The notes beneath the pieces were generated by a model, which did no database searches, had not been told where the DNA came from, and saw only the letters and a list, made by a program, of their open reading frames with translations. The position numbers were made by a program, and so were the translations under genes. Source: Devosiaceae bacterium (lineage in GTDB: Bacteria > Pseudomonadota > Alphaproteobacteria > Rhizobiales > Devosiaceae). Taken from it: DNA of 34,635 nucleotides. Location of the stretch: assembly GCA_021648375.1 (NCBI GenBank), contig JAKISW010000030.1:1-34635 (forward strand). Reading direction: 5' to 3'. Of the stretch, positions 1 through 6,322 are shown piece by piece (the stretch's first letter is position 1; the number at the start of each line of letters is the position of its first letter).

Positions 1-84
1 CAAGTTGTTAATGTAACGATAAAGCAAAAAGAGGATTGCTTTAGGGGTAATTTTTATTGGTCTAAAACACAGTTAAAATGTTAA
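1..84 (+). CDS. 3' end of small lysis-region membrane protein (cut by window edge)
   Basis: These bases encode the last 27 residues and stop codon of the 102-residue protein that is complete at 34284-34592. They repeat the window's end exactly, so this is the same gene cut by linearising a circular molecule, not a second copy. The tail is Lys/Cys-containing and ends KTQLKC. Its stop overlaps the start of the sigma-like gene at 78, which suggests translational coupling across the junction. Confidence 0.85.
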   Translation, partial: QVVNVTIKQKEDCFRGNFYWSKTQLKC

Positions 85-566
85 TTGATAATGATCTTAA
101 AGATATTAATCTTAATGAGCTGAGCGGTTATATTAAATATTTATCCTCAAGTTTTAATTTGAAAAAACAAGATTTAGAGCAAGAGGCTTTGATTAAAATA
201 TGGCAATTAAAAAATAAAGGTATCGGAAAGTTAAAAATTTACGCTTATGTAAAAAGGTCACTAAGAAATCATTGTATTGATACTTATAGGTATTCAGCGA
301 AGCATTGCATGCATGATGAAATAAACGATAATCAACTATGGATAGAGGATGATGCATGTTGTAATAATTTTGGATTTCATGAATTAATAGCTCCGCTGAA
401 AGAAGATAGAAAAAGGTTATTTTGTGAGTTTTATATTAACGGATTATCTTTTGATGAGCTTGCCGTTTTGTTTTGTTGTGCTGTCGGCACAATAAAATCT
501 CGACTGCATAGAGGTCGTGAGATTATAAAAAATAATTTAGAGGATATTGATGATGGAGAAATCTGA
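78..566 (+). CDS. Phage-encoded sigma-70 family (ECF-like) factor
   Basis: A 162-residue protein with the two-domain layout of small sigma-70 family factors. Residues about 16-70 look like region 2: a QEALIKIWQ helix, then a segment containing NHCIDTYR. Residues about 108-158 look like region 4: the helix-turn-helix LSFDELAVLF...GTIKSRLHRGRE. Such factors direct RNA polymerase to chosen promoters. The length is typical of ECF sigma factors, and no anti-sigma gene is seen. The ATG overlaps the stop of the preceding lysis-region gene by 7 bases, and the 3' end overlaps the holin-like gene, so it is translated inside the lysis cassette. A role in late or lysis gene expression is inference. A non-sigma DNA-binding regulator with a sigma-like HTH is the main alternative. 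Confidence 0.78.
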   Translation: MLIDNDLKDINLNELSGYIKYLSSSFNLKKQDLEQEALIKIWQLKNKGIGKLKIYAYVKRSLRNHCIDTYRYSAKHCMHDEINDNQLWIEDDACCNNFGFHELIAPLKEDRKRLFCEFYINGLSFDELAVLFCCAVGTIKSRLHRGREIIKNNLEDIDDGEI

Positions 567-885
567 ACTTTATGACGCTATGTCAATTAATGATAGTCAA
601 AGCACGCGGGCAAAAATAGCTGAAAAAGCAATGAATGTATTGATTGCAATAACCCTGATTTTTGTTTTGTCAGCCTCTTGGGTTTATGTTTCATCCGGTG
701 CCGAAAATGCTTTTAGTATAGAAATGGGGGGCGTTTTTTTAACAATTACGGCTACATTTACATATGTGATCCGTTCTTATTTTGGCGACATTAAAACAGA
801 AGCAAAATCACGACACCGGGTGATTGATGATAAGCCACCAGAAATAACGGTGTCAGCTGCTGTCGCATCAAAGCTGGCGAGTTAA
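553..885 (+). CDS. Holin-like protein with two membrane segments
   Basis: A 110-residue protein with two hydrophobic segments, about residues 29-49 and 58-78, and a charged C-terminus, as in class II holins. Such proteins open the inner membrane at a set time so that the endolysin reaches the peptidoglycan. ATG 553 is preferred because AGAGGA (539-544) lies 8 bases upstream; ATG 550 and TTG 547 are in frame but closer. It overlaps the end of the sigma-like gene and is followed 3 bases later by the i-spanin. The neighbouring endolysin lacks a signal peptide and so needs a holin. No family motif is recognised, so the call rests on topology and position. The small membrane protein at 34284 could be the holin or an antiholin instead. 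Confidence 0.65.
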   Translation: MEKSELYDAMSINDSQSTRAKIAEKAMNVLIAITLIFVLSASWVYVSSGAENAFSIEMGGVFLTITATFTYVIRSYFGDIKTEAKSRHRVIDDKPPEITVSAAVASKLAS

Positions 886-888
886 GTT

Positions 889-1320
889 ATGCTGGCGAAG
901 ATAGGGATTAAGCTGTTAACTGGCATTGTCGGCATGGCTGGGTTGGCTTTTGTTGCGTGGGACTACATCAACACAAAGCAAAGCAATGCGGTACTTGAGG
1001 CAACGCTGTCATCAACAACGCAAGCCATGATGGACTACGCAACAAACGCTGAAGAAGAAATTACCGGTTACGCCTCTGCGGTTAAAATACTTGGAGATAG
1101 AGATGGATTGGCGAGGAATGAGCGAGATGAAGAATTTGCAAATATTGAAAATAGAAATCTCACAAAAATGGCGAAACGCAAGCCGGACATGCTCGCTCGC
1201 GTTTTGTCTCGCCGTACTGCTAGGCTGCTCGGGAGCCTCGCAAATGATCGTAGCGGTGCCGGAATTGCCGCAGATGCCGCCGCCAACGCGCCCCGACGCG
1301 CTGAACCTGAAGCCGATTGA
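889..1320 (+). CDS. i-spanin (Rz-like inner-membrane spanin)
   Basis: A 143-residue protein with one N-terminal membrane segment (about residues 5-24, ending AFVAWDYI) and a hydrophilic, largely helical, charged remainder, as expected of an inner-membrane spanin. With its outer-membrane partner it would fuse the two membranes of a Gram-negative host in the last step of lysis. The assignment is strengthened by a lipoprotein gene with a clear lipobox embedded in another frame of its 3' half, the classic Rz/Rz1 arrangement. The C-terminus is Ala/Arg-rich, probably because these bases also encode the o-spanin. It starts 3 bases after the holin-like stop. Confidence 0.75.
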   Translation: MLAKIGIKLLTGIVGMAGLAFVAWDYINTKQSNAVLEATLSSTTQAMMDYATNAEEEITGYASAVKILGDRDGLARNERDEEFANIENRNLTKMAKRKPDMLARVLSRRTARLLGSLANDRSGAGIAADAAANAPRRAEPEAD

Positions 1321-1444
1321 GTGGCAGGTGTCTGGCATTGCCTGCTTAGATGAGCGTGGCTATAAAAACTTTGAATGGATGGTTCTTGAATTTACCAGAT
1401 GGAAAACCATGGCAAATGAAAGATTCAATTTTTATGAAAAATGA
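1127..1444 (+). CDS. o-spanin (Rz1-like outer-membrane lipoprotein), overlapping the i-spanin
   Basis: A 105-residue protein read in a different frame from the i-spanin, starting inside it and running 124 bases past its stop. It has a basic N-terminus, a hydrophobic segment SLAFCLAVLLGC with the lipobox LLGC (Cys34 would be acylated), then a proline-rich stretch (VPELPQMPPPTRP), all typical of Rz1. ATG 1127 is chosen because GAGGA lies 9 bases upstream; in-frame ATGs at 1103 and 1118 are possible. The mature lipoprotein would sit in the outer membrane and bind the i-spanin. Gene nesting of this kind is well known for spanins. Confidence 0.8.
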   Translation: MKNLQILKIEISQKWRNASRTCSLAFCLAVLLGCSGASQMIVAVPELPQMPPPTRPDALNLKPIEWQVSGIACLDERGYKNFEWMVLEFTRWKTMANERFNFYEK

Positions 1445-1457
1445 AATAACAATGGAA

Positions 1458-1476
1458 TGCCACTGATTCAGTGGCA
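1458..1476. terminator. Perfect hairpin between convergent operons
   Basis: TGCCACTG and CAGTGGCA form a perfect 8-bp stem with a 3-base loop, just after the o-spanin stop and before the 3' end of the leftward operon. It lies exactly where two converging transcripts meet. Neither side carries a U-tract, so it may be a weak bidirectional terminator or an mRNA-end stabiliser and not a strong intrinsic terminator. Confidence 0.5.
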
Positions 1477-1492
1477 AACACAGTCGTGATAT

Positions 1493-1741
1493 CTAATCTG
1501 GAATTATAATTTCAAAGTTCTCATATTTTTTAAGCTGTTTTTTAAGATATTCTATTTTTCTTTCGAGTATGATTGAAGCAGATAATAATGCCTCTTCTTT
1601 TGTTTCGACAATATCTCGCCCGAGGCGGAAATATCCTACATAGTTAACGACCTCAATGAGCGCCGGGGTATAGCTATTATCGCGCGCTCTTACCTTTACT
1701 TTTTCAATCCCTTTTGTTTGGGCGTATTTAATTAAATACAT
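1493..1741 (-). CDS. Hypothetical protein, last gene of leftward operon
   Basis: An 82-residue protein that I do not recognise. The N-terminal half is predicted beta-rich (KVKVRARD...ALIEVVNYVGYF) and the C-terminal half is a charged helix (EEALLSASIILERKIEYLKKQLKKYE). The start is set at the ATG at 1741 because GGAGAG lies 5 bases upstream; an in-frame GTG at 1771 would swallow that ribosome site. It is the most downstream gene of the leftward recombination operon and ends 48 bases from the lysis genes on the other strand. Confidence 0.6.
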   Translation of the reverse strand: MYLIKYAQTKGIEKVKVRARDNSYTPALIEVVNYVGYFRLGRDIVETKEEALLSASIILERKIEYLKKQLKKYENFEIIIPD

Positions 1742-1809
1742 TTTTTCTCTCCAGTATTTTGAATAATCCACACGCTGGACCTTTATGGACGCTGTGCGTT
1801 TTCAGTTTT

Positions 1810-1946
1810 TTATGACCATTCGAGCCATTTTAAGTATGGCTTTGGGCATTTTCTCGCATCCCGTTCCTCTCCCCAGCAATCAACGTGATCAATATCTGTA
1901 TACGGTCCATTATCAGAAACAAAAAGTGCGGCTATTTTTTATTCAT
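1810..1946 (-). pseudogene. Frameshifted small phage gene remnant
   Basis: Directly after the SSB stop there is AAGGAG (1958-1963, complement) and an ATG at 1946 that opens MNKK and then hits TAG. In the -1 frame after the A6 run (1935-1940), translation continues with KIAALFVSDNGPYTDIDHVD, then CWGEERDAR, and stops at 1810. From memory this resembles the N-terminus of a common phage protein family whose members start with IAALFV, have a D-x-WDxxRDAR block and are much longer. Here the reading frame needs one more A and is also truncated. It could be a decayed gene, an assembly or sequencing indel in the A run, or a slippage-expressed 45-residue peptide. Confidence 0.4.
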
Positions 1947-1967
1947 GAAATGAATATCTCCTTGAAT

Positions 1968-2396
1968 TTAAAATGGGATGTCATCATCAAAGTCCGCCTC
2001 TTTTTTTGTTTCGGGTGGCGGAGGGTTAGCAGGTTGCCCGGCCTGCGGCTGTGAAACTCCTTGTTTTCCGTCCAGCATTTGCATTTCTTTGGCTACAATC
2101 TCGGTAGTGTAATGATCAACGCCACCTTTATCCTGCCACTTTCGAGTTTGCAACTTGCCTTCAATATAAACCTTGGAGCCTTTTTTCAGATATTCACCCA
2201 CAACTTCTGCCAGGCGCTGAAAAAACACCACTCGATGCCATTCAGTTTTTTCCTTTTGTTCGCCCGTGCTTTTGTCTTTCCATTTTTCACTGGTGGCTAT
2301 TGTGATATTGGTCACTGCGCCGCCATTGGGCATGTATTTCACTTCGGGGTCCTGCCCAAGATTACCAATCAGGATAACTTTATTTACACCTCTCAT
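1968..2396 (-). CDS. ssb: Single-stranded DNA-binding protein
   Basis: A 142-residue bacterial-type SSB. An N-terminal OB fold (about residues 1-110) opens MRGVNKVILIGNLGQDPEVK and includes the WHRVVFF and KGSKVYIEGKLQTRKW blocks. A Gln/Pro-rich linker follows, and the acidic tip ends DFDDDIPF, which recruits partner proteins. It binds ssDNA as a tetramer during phage replication and recombination. It lies 4 bases downstream of the DnaQ-like gene in the leftward operon with Erf and the YqaJ exonuclease; an SSB with its native tip is a common partner of such systems. AGGGA precedes the ATG. Confidence 0.96.
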   Translation of the reverse strand: MRGVNKVILIGNLGQDPEVKYMPNGGAVTNITIATSEKWKDKSTGEQKEKTEWHRVVFFQRLAEVVGEYLKKGSKVYIEGKLQTRKWQDKGGVDHYTTEIVAKEMQMLDGKQGVSQPQAGQPANPPPPETKKEADFDDDIPF

Positions 2397-2400
2397 GGTT

Positions 2401-2967
2401 TCATTTCCCTTTTATTGCCATGTAAATATCTTTGCACGCAATCATATCAAACCATGAGTTATGAGCATTCTTGAGCTTAGTGCCGCAGAAATGCAACAAC
2501 GCCTCTTCAAGTTTTGGCCATTTTCCGCCACCCATTTCTTTTTGTGCTGAAAGCATTGTGCAATACGAGTCGATATTTTTCTCTCCTGATTTCCATCTGT
2601 CGATGACAAGACTTGTTGAATAACGTTTTGTTGCTGTCCTGATAATGCGACTATCAAATCTGACGTTGTGGGCAATTCGGCAACGCCCATCCCACAATTC
2701 CAAAAACATATTCAAGGCCATTTTTTCAGGTATTCCGAATTTCTGAGCATCGGCATTAGTTATTCCGTGGATGTCAGTGGTTTCTTGCGGAATGTCCCAT
2801 CCGTCAGGCTTTATAATAACGCTCATGCTTTGCTGTATCTTGCCAGTGTCATTGTCAAATAAGGCGGCTGAAAGGCTCACCATGTGCGGCTGCACATCGT
2901 CGCCAGACGGCAGACGGAATTCAGGTAAGCCAGTCGTTTCAGTATCAAATGCAATCACTAAGCTCAT
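2401..2967 (-). CDS. DnaQ-like 3'-5' exonuclease (DEDDh)
   Basis: A 188-residue protein with all DEDDh exonuclease motifs: D8-T-E10-T-T-G (ExoI), H100-N-x-x-F-D105 (ExoII) and H169-N-x-x-x-D174 (ExoIII). It should trim ssDNA or RNA 3' ends; the family includes the DNA polymerase III epsilon subunit, oligoribonuclease and many phage exonucleases. The proteins are the right size for a stand-alone enzyme, with no polymerase attached. GAGGA lies 7 bases before the ATG. It sits between the YqaJ-type 5'-3' exonuclease and SSB, so a role in processing recombination or replication ends is likely; nucleotide recycling is another possibility. Confidence 0.9.
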   Translation of the reverse strand: MSLVIAFDTETTGLPEFRLPSGDDVQPHMVSLSAALFDNDTGKIQQSMSVIIKPDGWDIPQETTDIHGITNADAQKFGIPEKMALNMFLELWDGRCRIAHNVRFDSRIIRTATKRYSTSLVIDRWKSGEKNIDSYCTMLSAQKEMGGGKWPKLEEALLHFCGTKLKNAHNSWFDMIACKDIYMAIKGK

Positions 2968-2998
2968 AATATTTTCCTCAAATAATGTGGTTTTGTTT

Positions 2999-3643
2999 TC
3001 AATTATATCCGCGAAGCTTATTAAGCTCCTTTCTGCCCTCCATCATTTCCTCAATAAAAAGCTCAAGTTCATCAGCTAGTTTTTTTATGAATCGAGCGTC
3101 TCTTTTAACGTTTATAATTAGCGGAGGAAGTCCCGGAAAATACGACATAAAATCCCAAGAATTCAACCCAGCCACAAACATTGAGCCTTGCACCTGGGCT
3201 TTGTATTTTGTTGGCAGTTTGTTGGCCAGCAGATATTCAATGTGGGTATGCATCATCGGGCACTTTGCTTCATATCCCTTTTCATATGTTTCAATTATGC
3301 AATTCTTCAATAATCCATCAGGTGAGCACGCTATTAAGCGCCTTTCATCTTGATAAATGAGGGACACCTGATGCACTTCAACGTTATTTTGAAGCTCATA
3401 AAAAAGACGTGCTTCGCTCTCCAATATGGTTCCTCCTTCCATGGCATCGCTTTTGTAGCTTTCAGCAGGCTCTCCGGTCATCCATTCCCCAAGCAACTTG
3501 TTCATGTATGCTTTTTTTTGGGAGCTCCCTGCGCCTGTAGATGTGACAATCTTGTCAAAATTTGATGCTGTTGGGATTCCAAGGCGAAGTTTTTTCCATA
3601 ATCCTCCTCCTTGCGGTGCTTCTTCGTTTGGTATAATTATCAT
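2999..3643 (-). CDS. YqaJ-type (lambda exonuclease-like) recombination nuclease
   Basis: A 214-residue protein of the YqaJ/lambda-exonuclease type (PD-(D/E)xK fold). Visible motifs are RLGIPTASNF (residues 20-29), E75, SPDG with D109, and the catalytic pair E125-A-K127 followed by CP, then a Gln-containing helix (KAQVQG). Such enzymes degrade the 5' strand of duplex ends and hand the 3' overhang to an annealing protein. The annealing partner here is the Erf-like protein in the same operon, giving a Red-like pair. GGAG lies 6 bases before the ATG, and the ATG overlaps the stop of a possible 35-residue ORF. Confidence 0.9.
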   Translation of the reverse strand: MIIIPNEEAPQGGGLWKKLRLGIPTASNFDKIVTSTGAGSSQKKAYMNKLLGEWMTGEPAESYKSDAMEGGTILESEARLFYELQNNVEVHQVSLIYQDERRLIACSPDGLLKNCIIETYEKGYEAKCPMMHTHIEYLLANKLPTKYKAQVQGSMFVAGLNSWDFMSYFPGLPPLIINVKRDARFIKKLADELELFIEEMMEGRKELNKLRGYN

Positions 3644-3747
3644 TTATTTCTCCAGTTTGGCGGAAATCCGCAGGGTGTAGAATTGTTTTGCTGGGCGTCG
3701 AAACCCAGTTCCTCGCCAGCGACAAAACAACCGTGATCTACGATCAC
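3640..3747 (-). CDS. Possible 35-residue ORF coupled to exonuclease
   Basis: A GTG-started ORF reads VIVDHGCFVAGEELGFDAQQ and ends PPNWRNK. Its TGA overlaps the exonuclease ATG (ATGA), a coupling typical of phage operons, and it fills an otherwise empty 128-base gap. The ribosome site is poor: a GGGGA is almost adjacent to the GTG. A second frame is also open from an ATG a few bases upstream but is arginine-rich and less protein-like. No family is recognised, so this is a tentative gene. Confidence 0.35.
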   Translation of the reverse strand: MIVDHGCFVAGEELGFDAQQNNSTPCGFPPNWRNK

Positions 3748-3771
3748 TCCCCTGCTTCATCCCATGAAATC

Positions 3772-4803
3772 TTAATAGCAGATTTTAATGAACGGAATTT
3801 CGTTTTTAGCAATGCTCATCACAACTTTTTTGCTTTGCGCTGCGGACAGGCCAAGCTCAAACAGTCTTTCTTCAATCTCCAGGTTAATCTTTCCTCGGTG
3901 CTGTAGGTTGGCTTCGCGGCGGGCCGAGGCTTCTTTCTCGGCATTTTGTTCCGCCTCTATCCTGTCGCGTTCTGCCTGTGCAGCGATTTCGGCCCGCTTG
4001 TTGGCCTGTTCAACCGCCTCTTTTGCTCTGCGCTCTGCATTCAGCTTAGCCAGCTCACCGGCCTGCACAGCGTCGCGCTCACGCTGCTCAGCGTCAGCCT
4101 TTGCTTGCATTGCTGCACGTTCTTTTTCTTTTAACTCGAGTTTTGCCCGCTCCTCACCCTCGCGGCGCATGGCTTCGTCACGGTCTTTTTGTTCCTTCTC
4201 AGATTTCATAAGGCGAAGCTTTTCAAGCTCGGCCTGTTCTTCATCATATTTCGTGCGCTTGGCAATTGCTTTATCCAGATTGCTTATTGCCTGCTCTTTG
4301 GCTTGGTTTGCCTCCAGCTCATACTCTTCCCAGCAAGCATCAATCAATTCTGATTCTATTTTTTTGCGCCCGTTTGCCATGTCGGCAAGAAGCAAATCAT
4401 CCCAATGCTCCAAGGCATACTCACCGACAGAAATAATCTCAGCAATCTTAGCCTCATGTTGCGAGGCGCGGGCTTCCTCAGCTGCCTCCCATTCAGAAAG
4501 GGGGCTGCGGATTGTCTCCTTTAAGTCGTCAAGATAATCCCTCATACGTTTCCGTTCAGCGTCAACCAATTTCGGTTTTGCTTTTAATTCGGCGACATAG
4601 GATTTCCCTATCCCGTCGAGGTACGTTTTTGAGCGAGATATTTTCGCTGCGAGAGAGGCAATTTCTTTCCTCCCTCTCAACGTTGTAACGTCGCAGACAT
4701 GTCCGCAAACCTCATCGGAAATTATTTTCAAGAGGTAATCAGTTCCGCCATCTTCAAAAACTTTAGCGATGTTTTTTTTCTCGATAGTAATTAATTCGTT
4801 CAT
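3772..4803 (-). CDS. Coiled-coil phage protein (often labelled TolA-like)
   Basis: A 343-residue protein. The first 110 residues form a conserved head (start MNELITIEKKNIAKVFEDGG, with GRKEIASLAAKISRSKTYLD and DAERKRMRDYLDDLKETIR). Residues about 190-305 are a long Ala/Glu/Arg/Lys coiled coil, and the C-terminus ends with a small folded segment (LSAAQSKKVVMSIAKNEIP). From memory, proteins with this head and tail occur next to recombination genes of many enterobacterial phages and are often mis-named TolA. The real function is not known to me; a structural or scaffolding role in recombination is a guess from context. AGGGA lies 5 bases before the ATG. Confidence 0.75.
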   Translation of the reverse strand: MNELITIEKKNIAKVFEDGGTDYLLKIISDEVCGHVCDVTTLRGRKEIASLAAKISRSKTYLDGIGKSYVAELKAKPKLVDAERKRMRDYLDDLKETIRSPLSEWEAAEEARASQHEAKIAEIISVGEYALEHWDDLLLADMANGRKKIESELIDACWEEYELEANQAKEQAISNLDKAIAKRTKYDEEQAELEKLRLMKSEKEQKDRDEAMRREGEERAKLELKEKERAAMQAKADAEQRERDAVQAGELAKLNAERRAKEAVEQANKRAEIAAQAERDRIEAEQNAEKEASARREANLQHRGKINLEIEERLFELGLSAAQSKKVVMSIAKNEIPFIKICY

Positions 4804-4833
4804 TATTTTCCCTACGTTAGTTGCGCGCCAGAA

Positions 4834-5115
4834 TTAAGTTATCTGATTTTCCATTTCAAGGATTACGATTTCCGTTATGAGGTCATCAATCGTTGGGTCT
4901 TTGGTTTTTATTTTTTTATCCGGGCTTGTTGTTATAAAACCCCCAAAACTCTCAAGGCATAGCTTGCACACTTCGATGTGCAGATTGTTTGTAAATGGTG
5001 GCAAGGCAAAAGTGCTATTAACCATTTGCGCAGAAACTGTAACTTTCCAAAACTGATCCCCTGTGTTTTGCTCCTGGTCACATTTATCGCATCTATATAT
5101 TGTTGTAATTGACAT
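4834..5115 (-). CDS. Hypothetical protein with four-cysteine zinc-binding pattern
   Basis: A 93-residue protein that I do not recognise. The N-terminus has CDKC (residues 9-12) and the middle has CKLC, so a zinc ribbon of the form C-x2-C...C-x2-C is plausible, with beta-rich sequence between them. The C-terminus is acidic (IDDLITEIVILEMENQ). The ATG follows AGGGA at 7 bases and touches the Erf stop, so it is translated from the same leftward mRNA. Confidence 0.65.
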   Translation of the reverse strand: MSITTIYRCDKCDQEQNTGDQFWKVTVSAQMVNSTFALPPFTNNLHIEVCKLCLESFGGFITTSPDKKIKTKDPTIDDLITEIVILEMENQIT

Positions 5116-5907
5116 TTATTTGTCCCTTTTGGATTCCAGCGCAGAAATACCTTTCTGGTGGTCTGATTTTTTAATATTTAACAGTGCTTTTACATTCATA
5201 AATCGACAAAATAGCTCGTAATTAGCCCCAACCTCATCGATAAGGCATGACATGTCAGCAGCTTCTTTTTCAGTAATGTATTCCACAGGCTCAGCGCCTA
5301 TACCATCATCATCTTGACCGGCAGTAGCCAGCCCAGTAGCAGCCAAGAGCGTATACCTTTGCAAATAGGTTATTGTTGATCCCTTGGCCTGAATATTGTT
5401 CTTTCCGCCTGACGCGTCGGCTCCGGCCTCCATTGGTACGTTCTCACTGTGCCCGAGTTCGTGAGTGATCACACAGGTCACCACAAGCATTCCGCCTTCT
5501 TTTGTGTTGATATCCCACCTGTGGCTCAGGCCATGTTTAGAGAGGCCCAAGCCAATCAATTTAACGATATTTGATAGGCTGGCATGATCGTATTCGGTGG
5601 TTCCTTTATCGGTCGTGTATGAAACATGCCTATCCTTGAATATCTCAGGCGGGTCTTTTTTGAATTCGTTCATGGCAACAACGTATGCTTTCCGTGCCTC
5701 GTTAGCCTCCCAGCGCTCCTGCAAGGCCATCAGTTTTTCAACTTGATCCATGTCAGCGCCTTTTTGAATAGCCATGTTAAGCATCGTCATTGGCGTGATT
5801 TCTGTTGCTGGCATTGTATTTTGCACGGCCTGGCCAGGCACAGATTCTTCATTATTTACCAATTCGCCAGCTTGTGGTTTTTCCGTCTGTTTATTCGGCT
5901 TACTCAT
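5116..5907 (-). CDS. erf: Erf-family single-strand annealing protein
   Basis: A 263-residue protein of the ERF superfamily of ssDNA-annealing recombinases (P22 Erf relatives). The N-terminal 40 residues are low-complexity. The core has MALQERWEANEARKAYVVAMN, EYDHASLSNIVKLIG and the hallmark YLQRYTLLAATGLATAGQDD block (about residues 181-200). Such proteins form rings that pair complementary ssDNA, and in phages with linear ends they also help circularise DNA. The start is set at 5907, where the ATG overlaps the preceding stop by 8 bases; an in-frame upstream start would overlap 56 bases. It pairs naturally with the YqaJ exonuclease and SSB in this operon. Confidence 0.93.
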   Translation of the reverse strand: MSKPNKQTEKPQAGELVNNEESVPGQAVQNTMPATEITPMTMLNMAIQKGADMDQVEKLMALQERWEANEARKAYVVAMNEFKKDPPEIFKDRHVSYTTDKGTTEYDHASLSNIVKLIGLGLSKHGLSHRWDINTKEGGMLVVTCVITHELGHSENVPMEAGADASGGKNNIQAKGSTITYLQRYTLLAATGLATAGQDDDGIGAEPVEYITEKEAADMSCLIDEVGANYELFCRFMNVKALLNIKKSDHQKGISALESKRDK

Positions 5908-6187
5908 TACCTTTATCCCATGTGAGCGCTGATAAATCGGAAATTTTACGTTCAATAATGTTTACCGATAATTGCGCTTCAGATTGAATTTTTGTTTTTT
6001 GTTTTTGCAGAAAAGCGACCTCCAATGCCACCAGATCGCCTTGGTCCAATGAGGTGAAGTTAACGTCAATATATTCTGTTTGTTGGATATATCCATCAAT
6101 CTCTTTCCAAGTCTCATCTCCAATTATCTCGTTCTCATATTTGATGTTTTTGAAAACCGCCAATTTTGTTGGGTATTTTTCGTTCAT
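5900..6187 (-). CDS. Hypothetical first gene of leftward operon
   Basis: A 95-residue protein that I do not recognise. It has a mixed N-terminal half (YPTKLAVFKNIKYENEIIG) and a helical C-terminal half (QGDLVALEVAFLQKQKTKIQSEAQLSV broken by charged turns). GGGAG lies 6 bases before the ATG. It is the first gene reached by leftward transcription from the control region and overlaps the Erf start, so it is probably co-regulated with recombination. No catalytic motif is visible. Confidence 0.65.
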   Translation of the reverse strand: MNEKYPTKLAVFKNIKYENEIIGDETWKEIDGYIQQTEYIDVNFTSLDQGDLVALEVAFLQKQKTKIQSEAQLSVNIIERKISDLSALTWDKGNE

Positions 6188-6219
6188 GATTATCTCCCAT
6201 GTGATTAATTTGATGCTGT

Positions 6220-6244
6220 TGGGATGCCGAGTCGGCTTTTCCCA
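6220..6244. other. Imperfect leader hairpin upstream of leftward operon
   Basis: TGGGA (6220-6224) pairs with TCCCA (6240-6244), and inside it GCCGA (6226-6230) faces TCGGC (6232-6236). In the leftward mRNA this would be an untranslated-leader hairpin about 33 bases before the first ATG. It has no clear U-tract and its function is unknown. Confidence 0.35.
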
Positions 6245-6249
6245 AGCAT

Positions 6250-6277
6250 AAAACCCTCACATTAAATGCGAGGTTTA
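6250..6277 (-). terminator. Candidate second leftward terminator (tL2-like)
   Basis: An imperfect stem joins 6251-6258 (AAACCCTC) plus CAT (6260-6262) to ATG (6266-6268) plus GAGGTTT (6270-6276), with a TAA loop, one bulge and one mismatch. Read leftward it ends in TTTTAT. It lies between the leftward promoter and the first leftward gene, where it could act as an attenuator. The U-tract is short, so it may be leaky. Confidence 0.5.
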
Positions 6278-6285
6278 AAATATGG

Positions 6286-6322
6286 TGTTGGCAGAAAGAA
6301 ATATTGATATGATTCAGATCAA
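6286..6322 (+). promoter_or_regulatory. Rightward promoter with overlapping inverted-repeat operator
   Basis: An extended -10 element, TGA followed by TATGAT (6308-6313), with a poor -35 near 6286-6291. An inverted repeat TTGAT (6304-6308), 9-base spacer, ATCAA (6318-6322) covers the -10 and the expected start near 6320. The same repeat with the same spacer occurs at the opposing promoter, which suggests a common repressor or regulator. The promoter points into the candidate RNA at 6320-6430. Confidence 0.55.

Noticed and set aside
1012..1338. Leftward ORFs opposite the spanin genes
   Set aside because: The overlapping Rz/Rz1-type frames on the plus strand explain the open frames; a third coding layer has no support.
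2061..2474. Rightward ORFs across ssb and the DnaQ-like gene
   Set aside because: They are antisense to two confidently assigned leftward genes and have low-complexity Phe/Ser/Leu composition.
3788..4537. Rightward 249-codon ORF antisense to the coiled-coil protein
   Set aside because: Its Ser/Arg/Ala-rich composition is the mirror of Glu/Ala/Lys codons on the true coding strand, and all neighbours here are leftward and tightly packed.
4834..5115. NinF- or DksA-like zinc protein assignment
   Set aside because: Only the Cys pairs agree; spacing and surrounding sequence do not fit either family well enough to name it.
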